A stretch of 63,201 bases of DNA from Candidatus Zixiibacteriota bacterium (GCA_030668485.1 DAOUTW010000022.1:1-63201); one strand, 5' to 3'; numbered from the stretch's first letter, positions 28,663 through 38,003 are shown. Made by a program: numbers and translations. Notes: a model not told the origin generated them from the sequence alone.

Positions 28663-30948
28663 ATGTCAAGGCCATTGGTACTGTTTATCTTTCTGTCAAT
28701 TTTCCTGGTGGCTACAAATCCATATGCCGAAGACAATACAGCCTTCACCAGCCCGGGATTGATCGATATAAAGACGGAATTCGGTGAACCTTTTGAGACC
28801 GATGGCGGCATGGAAACTGATATTTCCCTCCAGCAAAAACTTTATGATGCCTGTGTTCGCCAGGAATATAAATGCGTTCCCAGCTATTTCTGGAGAGTAC
28901 CGGGAATGGCCGATTATTGTGCTATGAGGTTTTCCGCGTACAGCCCGGATTCCGTTTTGGGCGCCATCGGTATTTCATTATACGGCAGCGAAACACAGGG
29001 AACGCCTGATCTGGATATTTTCGTTTGGGAAGATGACGGTTCCGGCTTCCCCGATCTTTCCAATGTTCTGTATCAGACGACGGTTCCTTTTGCCAATCTG
29101 GTTTTTTATCCAGAATATGTTGTGGTTGATCTCTCCGGGGCCGGTATCATAAGGCAGTCCGATTTTCATGTTGGCTGGACAACCAACCTGACGTCCGATC
29201 CCACTGGTATTCTGGCCATCATGACGGATAACGGCTCCTGCGGTGAGTTGCGCAGTTCCATAAATCGTTTCGGTTCCTGGATGCATATGCCCGATGCGGC
29301 CGGAGTTGATTACAATTTCCTTATTTATGTTGAAATGTGTAATCCCGATCTTGACGCCGATTTAATCATAAATGAAAATGACAACTGTCCCCTGACCTAT
29401 AATCCCGGTCAGGAGGACGGCGACATCGATAATGTTGGCGATGTTTGTGATAATTGTGCCGACAGCGCCAATACCGATCAATCCGACCTTGATGAAGACA
29501 GCCGGGGCGATGTCTGTGATAACTGCCCGACGGTTAGCAATTATGACCAGATTGACGGCGATGGCGACGGTTATGGCGACGCCTGCGATAATTGTGCTAT
29601 CGACTATAATCCCGGGCAGGAGGACGGCGACAACGACGATATCGGCGATATTTGCGACAGTTGCCCGAACGACCCGGAAAATGATATCGATGGTGATGGG
29701 TTTTGTGCCGATGTCGACAATTGTCCTTCGGCCTATAACCCGGGTCAGGAAGACATTGATGGGGACGGCATCGGAGACGCCTGCGATGAATGTAGCGACA
29801 CCGATGGTGACGGATTCGGAGATCCCGGATATGTCGCCAATGTTTGTCAGGAGGACAACTGTCCCGATATCAGCAATCCCGATCAGGAGGATTTCGACGG
29901 AGACGGCATTGGTGATATATGTGATTTCTGCAACGATTCCGACGATGACGGGTATGGTAACCCCGGTTTTCCCTCCGACACCTGCCTGCCGGACAACTGC
30001 CCCACCGCGACAAACCCCGACCAGCTTGACAGCGATATTGACGGTTCCGGCGATGCCTGCGACGTCTGCCCGTTCGATTCTCTGAACGATTCAGACAACG
30101 ACGGAATCTGCGGAGACATCGATAATTGTCCCGATCTGTACAACCCCGATCAACTGGACACCGACGGCGACGGCATCGGCGATTATTGTGAATCTCCCGA
30201 TACGGTTTACCTGGATGCGGCTAGTTCCGCTATCTCACAACCGCTCGACACTATATACGCCGGCATCAATTGCGTATTCCGGATATGGCTTAAGAACGGC
30301 GTTGATCTGGGAGGGATGAGTCTCGGTTTCAAGGTATGGTCGGATGACGGAGCTATTTGGGTATGGTTGAGTCAGTACAGCGGTTGGGGGCCCGATGGCC
30401 CGGGGACAGGCCTTTCATGTGTGACCGTGGTGGATGGCAGTCGGATGGATCCTCCCGACAGTATATGGGATATGAGCGGATTATTGGTGGCTGAAAAAAG
30501 CATGGATGGTATTTCACCGGACACGATACAACTGGGCGGCATTTCCATGCTTTCTTCCCTGCCGATCGGTCCCCTGGAAAAAATGATTTCAATTCACTTT
30601 GAGTCACAGCTTCCTGACGGCAATAAACGAACCATTTGCATCGACAGCGCCTTTATTCCACCGTCCGGTGATTTTGTCTTTGTCGACTTTGAAGGCGATG
30701 CGCTCTACCCCGAAGTGGCCGGATCTCGATGCTGGGTGGTGGCCCCGCAATGCGGTGACGCCAGTGGCGACGGCCGTTTTAATGTCGGCGACGTGGTCTA
30801 TATCATCAATTATGTTTTCAATGGCGGCCCCGCTCCCGACCCGATTGAAGCCGGCGATGAAAACTGCGATGGCGAGGTCAATGTCGGAGATGCTGTGTAT
30901 TTGATCAATTATATATTCCGGGGTGGTCCGGGGCCTTGCTGCCTATAG
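28663..30948 (+). CDS. Calcium-binding thrombospondin type 3 repeat protein with cohesin-like domain and dockerin
   Basis: CGGAGGAA precedes the ATG. The signal peptide covers about residues 1-21 of 761. A beta domain (about 30-225) is followed by about twelve thrombospondin type 3 repeats (about 226-505) of the form DNCPxxxNPDQxD with D-rich calcium loops. These form a rigid calcium-dependent rod. Then comes a beta-sandwich (about 510-695) that opens with VYLDAASSAI and has NGVDLGGMSLGFKVW. Its strands recall a cohesin or related carbohydrate-binding fold, but I cannot confirm this. The last 60 residues are a dockerin (NVGDVV, NVGDAV). A protein with both a cohesin-like and a dockerin module could act as an adaptor. 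No terminator is seen after the stop codon. Confidence 0.8.
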   Translation: MSRPLVLFIFLSIFLVATNPYAEDNTAFTSPGLIDIKTEFGEPFETDGGMETDISLQQKLYDACVRQEYKCVPSYFWRVPGMADYCAMRFSAYSPDSVLGAIGISLYGSETQGTPDLDIFVWEDDGSGFPDLSNVLYQTTVPFANLVFYPEYVVVDLSGAGIIRQSDFHVGWTTNLTSDPTGILAIMTDNGSCGELRSSINRFGSWMHMPDAAGVDYNFLIYVEMCNPDLDADLIINENDNCPLTYNPGQEDGDIDNVGDVCDNCADSANTDQSDLDEDSRGDVCDNCPTVSNYDQIDGDGDGYGDACDNCAIDYNPGQEDGDNDDIGDICDSCPNDPENDIDGDGFCADVDNCPSAYNPGQEDIDGDGIGDACDECSDTDGDGFGDPGYVANVCQEDNCPDISNPDQEDFDGDGIGDICDFCNDSDDDGYGNPGFPSDTCLPDNCPTATNPDQLDSDIDGSGDACDVCPFDSLNDSDNDGICGDIDNCPDLYNPDQLDTDGDGIGDYCESPDTVYLDAASSAISQPLDTIYAGINCVFRIWLKNGVDLGGMSLGFKVWSDDGAIWVWLSQYSGWGPDGPGTGLSCVTVVDGSRMDPPDSIWDMSGLLVAEKSMDGISPDTIQLGGISMLSSLPIGPLEKMISIHFESQLPDGNKRTICIDSAFIPPSGDFVFVDFEGDALYPEVAGSRCWVVAPQCGDASGDGRFNVGDVVYIINYVFNGGPAPDPIEAGDENCDGEVNVGDAVYLINYIFRGGPGPCCL

Positions 30949-31001
30949 AATCTACTTGCCGTCATTCGCTGAATCGTTGTGAATAATAAATCCTACTTCG
31001 A

Positions 31002-31499
31002 TCATATTTTCTTCCGGTTGATGTAATATTTCAGGTAATGCCTCCCCTTTTCAGTCAAATCATAGTAGGTATGATTGCGATGTTTGATCCATTTTCCTTT
31101 GACAATATTTTTTCGGTATTGGATCATTTTCGGTTCGACCCTTTGTAGCAGGTCCATTCCGCGCAGCTTATTATGGCGATCGAAGACGATTTGCTTTTCA
31201 AGCTGAAGCATCGCCGCCATTTTGAGAGTATAATCGAAGCCATAATCTTGATGATGAGCCAAAATTCTGAAGTCAATTCGGTCCAGGTCATCGTAGTCTT
31301 TATCCGGTTCAAATTCCTCTGCGGCGAGAATATCGGTCCAGGCCAACTTAATCAGGCGTGACTGCTCGGCTTTGGCCAGATTGGGACAGCCGAGTTTGTG
31401 GACTTTGATAATATTGTTGTGACTGTAATACCCGATGATGTCGTCACCGGTAGTCGGGCGGCAGCAGTTTGCCGCGCTATAATCATCCTTCAGGCGCAT
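31002..31499 (-). CDS. RelA-type zinc-finger plus winged-helix protein
   Basis: From ATG 31499 the product is 165 residues. Residues 12-40 carry Cys12, Cys13, His34 and Cys38 in the context CCRPTTGDDIIGYY and VHKLGCPN. This is the CC-x20-H-x3-C pattern of the zinc-finger (RIS) domain found late in RelA/SpoT stringent-response enzymes. No synthetase, hydrolase, TGS or ACT domain is present. The C-terminal half (about 75-165, ending LTEKGRHYLKYYINRKK) looks like a winged helix. It could be an RNA- or DNA-binding regulator. No ribosome binding site precedes ATG 31499, but TATTAT lies about 10 bases upstream, so a leaderless message is possible. A longer TTG start at 31571 falls in the glnA terminator hairpin. 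The gene lies downstream of glutamine synthetase. Confidence 0.6.
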   Translation of the reverse strand: MRLKDDYSAANCCRPTTGDDIIGYYSHNNIIKVHKLGCPNLAKAEQSRLIKLAWTDILAAEEFEPDKDYDDLDRIDFRILAHHQDYGFDYTLKMAAMLQLEKQIVFDRHNKLRGMDLLQRVEPKMIQYRKNIVKGKWIKHRNHTYYDLTEKGRHYLKYYINRKKI

Positions 31500-31569
31500 T
31501 AGAATAATATCAACCGTTAAAATGTCACAATTAACTTTTTTGAAACTCAGACATTTCCAGATATATTGC

Positions 31570-31604
31570 AACAGCCATCGTCATGATAATGACGACGGCT
31601 GTTT
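31570..31604 (-). terminator. Hairpin after glutamine synthetase
   Basis: AACAGCC(A)TCGTCAT pairs with ATGACGACGGCTGTT with one mismatch across GATA. The T-rich side faces the plus strand, so it is an imperfect terminator for glnA. Confidence 0.5.
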
Positions 31605-31620
31605 ATTGTTCTTAAATTGG

Positions 31621-33036
31621 CTAATTGTTGTAATATATTTCAAATTCGTACGGCGTCGGTCGTATCCGGATTTGATCGACCTCTTTCCGTTTGAGTCTGA
31701 CCCAGTTAACCAGCAAATCCTCGGTGAAGACCCCACCTTGCAGGAGGTAATCATAATCTTCTTCGAGGGCGTTGAGAGCCTTGCTCAGAGAGGTCGGGAG
31801 TTTATGTATTTTCGCCAGATCCTTCTTTGACAAGCGATCCAGGTTCATGCTCAGCGGCTCTCCGGGATCGATTTTATTCTTGATGCCGTCGATTCCGGCC
31901 ATCAGGATTGCTGAAAAGGCCAGGTAGGGGTTCATCGTGCCATCTGGAGGACGGAACTCCAGCCGCATCATACTGGGATCACGCTGATAGCCGGGGATAC
32001 GGATGCAGGCGGTACGATTTCCAGTCGCATAGGTACCGGCAACCGGTGCCTCGAATCCGGGCACCAGCCGTTTGAACGAATTTGTCGACGGATTGGTAAA
32101 AGCCAGAAGCGAGTCGACATGTTTGAGGATCCCGCCGATGTAGTAGAGCCCAAGTTTGGAGAACCGGGCCGGACCGTTTTTATCATAGAAAATCGATCCT
32201 TTGGAATTGGCCAGATACTGGTGGATATGAAGTCCGGAACCGGGCTCGTTGAATAACGGCTTGGGCATGAAAGTCGCCGATTTGCCCGCGCGGAAACATT
32301 CATTCTTGATGATATACTTGATCATCATCGTCTGGTCGGCCATTTTCAACAAGGGCGAAAACTGTACTTCGATTTCATGCTGCCCGCCGCCGCCGACTTC
32401 ATGGTGGTGATATTTCAGACCGACTCCGACATCGGCCAGCATAGTCGATATTTTCGAACGCAAGTTGAAGGTACGGTCCATGGGCGGGGCGGCGTGATAG
32501 CCTTTCTTATACGGAATTTTATATCCCAGATTTTCCTCATCGTCCGCGGCGTTCCATTCCGACTCCATTGAATCGATAAAATAGAAGGCGCTTTCCGGTC
32601 CCTGGTAGAAATTGACCTTATCGAAAACATAAAATTCGAATTCCGGGCCGACAATCAGGCTGGTCCCTTTTACAATTTTTCGCAGGTATTTTTCAGCGTC
32701 GGCTGACACGCGCCTGGGATTCCGCGAGTATGGGGTCATTTTTGTTTTACCCGACTCAAAGATATCGCAGGTTATCGATATTGTCGGGGCATCAAAGAAA
32801 GGATCCAAAAAGGCGGTTTCAGGGACCGGAATGGCGATCATATCGCCCGATTCGATTTTTGAAAAACCGGCCAGCGACGACCCGTCAACTCCGACTCCGT
32901 CGGTGAACAGCTTCTGATTGAGAGCTGATACTGGGATGGTGATATGATGCCAGGTGCCGGGCAGATCTGAAAATTTCAAATCGATATATTCGGCTTTGGT
33001 ATCTTTGGCCATTTTCTTGAGAGCGTCTATTTTCAC
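31621..33036 (-). CDS. glnA: Type I glutamine synthetase
   Basis: The enzyme makes glutamine from glutamate, ammonia and ATP in the cytoplasm, and its length of 471 residues is normal for type I. Seen motifs are DGSSLAGF near the start, GPEFEFYVF (metal-binding Glu), GGGGQHEIEVQ, NEPGSGLHIHQ, the ATP site KRLVPGFEAP and the glutamate-binding NRTACIRIPG. The start is GTG at 33036, with AAAGGAG 7 bases upstream. ATG 33038 is out of frame and meets TGA at once. In the place where adenylylated enzymes have NMYDLP this one reads NLDRLS, so the target Tyr is missing. The enzyme is therefore probably not controlled by adenylylation. The RelA-type zinc-finger gene lies just downstream. Confidence 0.95.
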   Translation of the reverse strand: MKIDALKKMAKDTKAEYIDLKFSDLPGTWHHITIPVSALNQKLFTDGVGVDGSSLAGFSKIESGDMIAIPVPETAFLDPFFDAPTISITCDIFESGKTKMTPYSRNPRRVSADAEKYLRKIVKGTSLIVGPEFEFYVFDKVNFYQGPESAFYFIDSMESEWNAADDEENLGYKIPYKKGYHAAPPMDRTFNLRSKISTMLADVGVGLKYHHHEVGGGGQHEIEVQFSPLLKMADQTMMIKYIIKNECFRAGKSATFMPKPLFNEPGSGLHIHQYLANSKGSIFYDKNGPARFSKLGLYYIGGILKHVDSLLAFTNPSTNSFKRLVPGFEAPVAGTYATGNRTACIRIPGYQRDPSMMRLEFRPPDGTMNPYLAFSAILMAGIDGIKNKIDPGEPLSMNLDRLSKKDLAKIHKLPTSLSKALNALEEDYDYLLQGGVFTEDLLVNWVRLKRKEVDQIRIRPTPYEFEIYYNN

Positions 33037-33079
33037 ATGTTTCTCCTTTCAACTATTCCACAGGCACTATTTCAGGGAT

Positions 33080-33107
33080 AAATTAATACATCTTTTTAAT
33101 AAAGCAA
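33080..33107 (-). promoter_or_regulatory. Possible glnA promoter
   Basis: Minus strand TTGCTT (33107-33102), 16 bases, TAATTT (33085-33080), about 44 bases before the GTG start. Confidence 0.45.
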
Positions 33108-33355
33108 GCATTCTCGGCACCCCAAACGCGAAATCGGGAAAGCGTCAAAGGAGGCTTGTCGGCGGGTGGCGAGTTTTCTCTTTACAGCTCTCATGTCTGC
33201 TATGGCCGGAAGCGCGTGAGAGTCCGCATCGATTTCCAACTCATCAGGGGATGGGAATTCCGACCCTCGAGGTTATTAAAAACCACCTTCTGATCTTCCA
33301 TATTGAACTATAATATCGGTTTACAAATACCACCTTTTGCCGACAATATATATAG

Positions 33356-33383
33356 TTGACACTAATCAATAATTTCTTATATT
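33356..33383 (+). promoter_or_regulatory. Promoter for the M4 peptidase gene
   Basis: TTGACA at 33356-33361, 16 bases, TATATT at 33378-33383. It shares the full-consensus -35 and 16-base spacer of the promoter at 8244. Confidence 0.7.
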
Positions 33384-33479
33384 GTATAGAGTTACGATGC
33401 GTATCAAGTACAACAAGTACTCACGGGGCGGAAGACCCCATTGATCTATTTACAGCGTTTTGAGGAAGTCGGAGGGTCT

Positions 33480-36400
33480 ATGCAACGCCTTTTAATTCTG
33501 TCAATCTCTATCCTATTTTTATGCGGTATTATCGGGGCTGCGGAAGACGGCCCGATTCTCGGCCCGAATAAATTGAAGGCCGACAAAAGTGTCACTACTT
33601 ATCGAGAAAGCGATAAAGGTATTCCCTTCTACGTGGAAGGTCTTCTCTCGAATGAGAAAGCCAGGGGAAATGAAGTCGATATCGCAATAAGGTTTTTTGA
33701 AAATAACAAGGGCGCCTATAGAATGGCGGCCCCGGCTGAGGAATTGAAAGCCAGAAAAATTGATGAAGATGTTCTGGGTATGCGTCATCTGCGCCTCGAC
33801 CAGCAGTATCAGGGTGTAAGGGTCCTGGGCGGCAATCTTATTGCGCATTTTAACTCGTCCGGGCAGTTAAAGACTGTTAACGGCTCCTACTATCACGACA
33901 TTGAACTCAATATTATACCAGCCATCACTGGCGCTGAGGCCATCAGTACGGCATCGGCCAACCTTAAATCATTCTTCGGCGATGGCACACCGAACGATCC
34001 TGAACTTGTCGTATTCCCCTGGGATGAAGAGTATTTCCTGTGCTGGCGGCTATTTTTGTTCTCCGACTCGCCGATGGGGCGCTGGGAATATCTGATTGAT
34101 GCCGAAAACGGTGATGTCATTTTCAGCGCCAACCGGATTATGAATGATAACGATATCGGGACCGGCTATGGAGTAATGGGCGGCTTTCGCGATCATATCG
34201 ACACCGACTTCAATGGCTCGGTATATAGCATGTATGACGATACGCGGCAGTTGAGCAACAACCCTCACGGGCATGATGGTCAAATGCCGAGCGGCAGTTA
34301 TATTCAGACCAATATTGCCAGCAGTTCTCTCCCCGGCTCAATCGCCACCGATGCCGACAATTATTGGGATGATGTCAACACGCAACGACCGGCCGTGGAC
34401 GGACAGGTTTACTCCGGTCTTTTTTACGACTGGCTGCTGGCCGCACTCGGGCGTAACAGTTTTGACGATAACGGCGCCACCATGCTCACCAGCGTAAATT
34501 ACTCTGCCGAGGGCGACAATAACGCCTATTGGAACGGCGGTCAGATTGTCATCTGGAGTTGGTCGACCGGCTGGAGATCGCTGGCGGGATGTCCCGACGT
34601 TATTGCTCATGAATGGGGTCACGCGGTTACCGATTACACCTCCGACCTTGTTTATCAACTCGAACCGGGCGCCCTCAATGAATCGTTTTCCGATATGTTG
34701 GGAGCGGCGTTCGAATGGGCTCATCCGACTTATGACACACCCGACTGGCAAATGGGTGAAAACGGCCGCACCACCGGGGTTGGCTTCCGCGATATGGAAA
34801 ACCCTCACAATGCCGGCGATCCCGATTATTACGGCACCTCCGACCCCTACTGGATTGATGTTGTCGGCTGTTCCCCTTCTTATTTGAATGATTATTGCGG
34901 AGTCCACACTAACAGCGGTGTGGGAAATAAGTGGTTTGTCCTGCTGTCCGACGGCGGAATTCATCACGACGTAACCGTCACCGGTATCAGCGTTGCCAGC
35001 GCTATGGAGGTCGCGTATCGGGCCAACGCCTTTTACTGGAATAACCAAACCGATTATCATGAGGCGGCATTAGGTACAATCTCGGCGGCAAACGATCTGG
35101 ATCCCTCCGGCGTTTGGGCGACACAGGTGGCCAATGCCTGGAATGCCGTGGGAGTTTCGACTCCGGGACCAGCGGTTGTTTTTGGTTATCCTGACGGCGT
35201 ACCGAACATCCTGACTCCCAATCTTGATAAGACTTTTGAAGTCCTGGTCACCGGTACTTTGGGAGGTATTCCGGTTCCTAATTCGGGGCAGATTCATTAC
35301 TCTCTCGATGGCGGTTCTTATGTCGCCACCTATATGACGCCGTTAACCTCCACCCGTTACCAGGCTACCTTACCGGGTACCGATTGCGGCAGTCAATATG
35401 AATTTTATTTCAGCGCGGAGGAAACTGCGACCGGAATTTACTACGATCCCTCTCCGTCCTCGCCCAATATCGCCGTTTCGGCCGACTCTGTGATAGTCAT
35501 CTTCGAGGATGACTTTGAAACCGATAAAGGCTGGACTGTCTCCGGAGACGCCAGCGACGGCCAGTGGAATCGCGGCATTCCAGCCGGTCTTGGCGAGCGC
35601 GGCGATCCGGCTGACGATTATGACGGCTCCGGGCAGTGTTATCTGACTGACAATGTATACGGTAATTCCGACGTCGATGGCGGTACCACCAATCTTGATT
35701 CACCGATTTTCGACCTTTCCGGCGGAGACGCCCGGATTGAATACGCGCGCTGGTATTCCAACAACTGGGGAGATAATGCCTATGCCAACACCATGAGTGT
35801 CTATATTTCCAACGACGGCGGCAGCGGCTGGACGCTTGCGGAAACCATCGGACCGACCAATCAGGCGTCCGGTGGCTGGTATGAGTATTCATTCTGGGCC
35901 GGAAGTTTCGTCACTCCGACGAACCAGATGAAAGTTCGCTTCTCGGCTTCCGATTTAGGCGCTGGCGCAGTCGTCGAAGCGGCGGTAGATGCCTTCAAGG
36001 TTATCAGCATCTCCTGCGGTTCCTCGCCGGCCCCTCTGGAAATCACCACCGAATCGGTTCCAGATTGGACAGCGGACTATTATTTCTCCGAGCAATTGAC
36101 CTCCGCCGGGGGCACCGGGATGCATATGTGGCTTGACAAATTTGACGATCTTCCGGGAAGCGGATTGTCGTTATCTATCGACGGTTTACTTTCCGGGACA
36201 CCGCTTGGAGGAGGCGTCATTTCCTTCACGGCTCAGGTGAGCGATGAGGAAAGCGAAATCGACGAAAAGCTTTTCAGTTTCACGGTTAATACCGGAGTTG
36301 CGATTACCACCTCCTCACTGCCTGACTGGACCGAGGGGGTCGCTTATTCGCAGCAATTGACCGGCTCCGGCGGCACCGGAGGGCTGACATGGGCCGATAA

Positions 36401-37022
36401 AAACGGCGATCTGAGCGGTACCGGCCTAAGTCTTTCGACGGGAGGTTTACTCTCCGGGACACCATCGAGTGCGGGACCGATTAATTTCACGGCCCAAATT
36501 ACCGATCAGATCGGCGCCACCGATGAGACCCTCTTTAGCTTTACCATCAATGCGGCGGTCGACATAACCACTGCCACATTGCCAGATGGCGAGGTAAGTG
36601 TTGCTTACTCACAGGTTTTAGGATCATCAGGGGGTACGGGGACCAAAACCTGGACCGACCGTGATGGTGACCTCGCCGGTACCGGCCTTGCGCTGGCTTC
36701 GGACGGAACGCTATCCGGCACTCCGCTGGCTCCCGCGACAGTCAGTTTCACCGCCCGCGTTGTAGATGCGGTCGGCAGCGCCGATGAGCAGTTGTACAGC
36801 TTTGAACTTGTCCGGACCTATGTTTGCGGTGATGCCAATGGTGACGAGGAGATTAATGTCGCTGACGGTGTGTTTATCATCAATTATGTTTTCAAAGGCG
36901 GTCCGGCTCCCGATCCGCAGGAAGCTGGCGATGCCAATTGCGATGGCGATGTGAATGTCGCTGACGGCGTTTATATGATCAATTACGTCTTCAAGGACGG
37001 CCCGGCGCCTTGCTGCCCATAA
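33480..37022 (+). CDS. Thermolysin-like M4 metallopeptidase with dockerin
   Basis: ATG 33480 follows GGAGGG and opens a signal peptide (MQRLLILSISILFLCGIIGAA). The product is 1180 residues. An FTP/PepSY-type propeptide (about 25-215) precedes the M4 domain (about 230-560). Zinc ligands are His377 and His381 in HEWGH, with catalytic Glu378, and Glu401 in GALNESFSD. The 24-residue step from first His to the distal Glu is the same as in thermolysin. After it come a cleaved-adhesin-like jelly roll (about 680-850), three putative-Ig (He_PIG-like) repeats similar to those of the M14 protein at 14143, and a dockerin with NVADGV in both repeats. It should be a secreted endopeptidase that matures by loss of its propeptide. 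Confidence 0.93.
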   Translation: MQRLLILSISILFLCGIIGAAEDGPILGPNKLKADKSVTTYRESDKGIPFYVEGLLSNEKARGNEVDIAIRFFENNKGAYRMAAPAEELKARKIDEDVLGMRHLRLDQQYQGVRVLGGNLIAHFNSSGQLKTVNGSYYHDIELNIIPAITGAEAISTASANLKSFFGDGTPNDPELVVFPWDEEYFLCWRLFLFSDSPMGRWEYLIDAENGDVIFSANRIMNDNDIGTGYGVMGGFRDHIDTDFNGSVYSMYDDTRQLSNNPHGHDGQMPSGSYIQTNIASSSLPGSIATDADNYWDDVNTQRPAVDGQVYSGLFYDWLLAALGRNSFDDNGATMLTSVNYSAEGDNNAYWNGGQIVIWSWSTGWRSLAGCPDVIAHEWGHAVTDYTSDLVYQLEPGALNESFSDMLGAAFEWAHPTYDTPDWQMGENGRTTGVGFRDMENPHNAGDPDYYGTSDPYWIDVVGCSPSYLNDYCGVHTNSGVGNKWFVLLSDGGIHHDVTVTGISVASAMEVAYRANAFYWNNQTDYHEAALGTISAANDLDPSGVWATQVANAWNAVGVSTPGPAVVFGYPDGVPNILTPNLDKTFEVLVTGTLGGIPVPNSGQIHYSLDGGSYVATYMTPLTSTRYQATLPGTDCGSQYEFYFSAEETATGIYYDPSPSSPNIAVSADSVIVIFEDDFETDKGWTVSGDASDGQWNRGIPAGLGERGDPADDYDGSGQCYLTDNVYGNSDVDGGTTNLDSPIFDLSGGDARIEYARWYSNNWGDNAYANTMSVYISNDGGSGWTLAETIGPTNQASGGWYEYSFWAGSFVTPTNQMKVRFSASDLGAGAVVEAAVDAFKVISISCGSSPAPLEITTESVPDWTADYYFSEQLTSAGGTGMHMWLDKFDDLPGSGLSLSIDGLLSGTPLGGGVISFTAQVSDEESEIDEKLFSFTVNTGVAITTSSLPDWTEGVAYSQQLTGSGGTGGLTWADKNGDLSGTGLSLSTGGLLSGTPSSAGPINFTAQITDQIGATDETLFSFTINAAVDITTATLPDGEVSVAYSQVLGSSGGTGTKTWTDRDGDLAGTGLALASDGTLSGTPLAPATVSFTARVVDAVGSADEQLYSFELVRTYVCGDANGDEEINVADGVFIINYVFKGGPAPDPQEAGDANCDGDVNVADGVYMINYVFKDGPAPCCP

Positions 37023-37042
37023 GCACCATATAATCTTTTTTC

Positions 37043-37073
37043 AAAGGAGCGACCGTCGTCGCTCCTTTTTTTT
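37043..37073 (+). terminator. Rho-independent terminator
   Basis: AAAGGAGCGAC and GTCGCTCCTTT form the stem, followed by eight T. Confidence 0.92.
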
Positions 37074-37138
37074 GTGCGATTTACAAATTGGAGTTATATT
37101 GCTTTTCAATAATTACCGTTTCATCGAGGAATAATTTG

Positions 37139-37969
37139 ATGGCGAATATATCCATCATGACTGCTGACGATATCGGATTTGCTATTGCGATGACCGATTA
37201 TGAGCGCTGGGGGAACGCACCGGCGGATTTCGAAAGGTTGATCAACCTCGATCCTACGGGATGCTTTGTGGCCCGTGAGGATGCTCAAAAGGTCGGTATG
37301 ATCACGACGACTACCTTCAATGATTATGCCTTTATGGGTGGCCTGATAATCGAGATTGATCATCGCCGCCGGGGAATCGGCGAGGCGTTAATGCGTCATG
37401 CTATCGAATATCTTCAAAGAAAAGGGACTACCAGTATCGAATTGGACGCTACTTTTCAAGGAGTTCCTCTCTATCGCAAACTCGGTTTTCGCGATAAATA
37501 CCTTTCCTTCCGCCTAATGCGCTCCGCGTCGGGGGTTTCATCCACGAAGCCTAATTGCCCCGATTATACACCGGAAGAGATTCTATCGCTGGACAAACAA
37601 TTGACCGGTCTTGATCGCTCGAATATCTTAAGCCGCCTAATGTATGAGTTTAATAATTCGGTGCATCTCATTCGCACCGACGAGCTAAGAGGTTACGCGT
37701 TTGTGTTCCCCCGAGCTGACCTGATGATGCAAATCGGTCCGGTCGTGGCGGAATCCGACGAGATCGCCGCCTCTCTCCTCTCCGAAATTGTCCGGGATAA
37801 TAAGGATCATCATCTGGCCATCGGGCTCCCTGAATCATCTCAGCGCTTCACTTCGGTGCTCCTGGAGCACCAGTTTGAATATTGGGAACCAACACTGCGA
37901 ATGTTCCTGGGCAAAAAACGCGACTATGAATCTTCTATTTACGGTATCGTATCACCTGAGAGTGGGTGA
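37139..37969 (+). CDS. GNAT-family N-acetyltransferase with tandem GNAT fold
   Basis: ATG 37139 follows GAGGA by 6 bases. The product is 276 residues. Residues 1-135 form a GNAT domain. The acetyl-CoA loop is HRRRGIGEALM and the last strand region is GVPLYRKLGF. The C-terminal part (about 150-276, YAFVFPRADLMMQIGPVVAE) fits the degenerate second GNAT domain called Acetyltransf_18. Such proteins acetylate an unknown small molecule or protein with acetyl-CoA in the cytoplasm. The gene lies alone between two terminators, so context gives no clue to its substrate. Confidence 0.85.
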   Translation: MANISIMTADDIGFAIAMTDYERWGNAPADFERLINLDPTGCFVAREDAQKVGMITTTTFNDYAFMGGLIIEIDHRRRGIGEALMRHAIEYLQRKGTTSIELDATFQGVPLYRKLGFRDKYLSFRLMRSASGVSSTKPNCPDYTPEEILSLDKQLTGLDRSNILSRLMYEFNNSVHLIRTDELRGYAFVFPRADLMMQIGPVVAESDEIAASLLSEIVRDNKDHHLAIGLPESSQRFTSVLLEHQFEYWEPTLRMFLGKKRDYESSIYGIVSPESG

Positions 37970-38003
37970 GCGAGATCGTATCACAAAACCGAATCGATAA
38001 GAA

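Larger units (their letters stand above)
33037..33479. other. Divergent region between glutamine synthetase and the M4 peptidase
   Basis: It holds a minus-strand promoter for glnA (33080-33107), a plus-strand promoter for the M4 gene (33356-33383), and GGAGGG before 33480. The stretch 33110-33340 has no convincing gene. Confidence 0.55.

Noticed and set aside
29432-30085. 217-codon Thr/Met/Ile-rich frame
   Set aside because: It is a shifted reading of the thrombospondin repeats, whose periodic DNA keeps other frames open.
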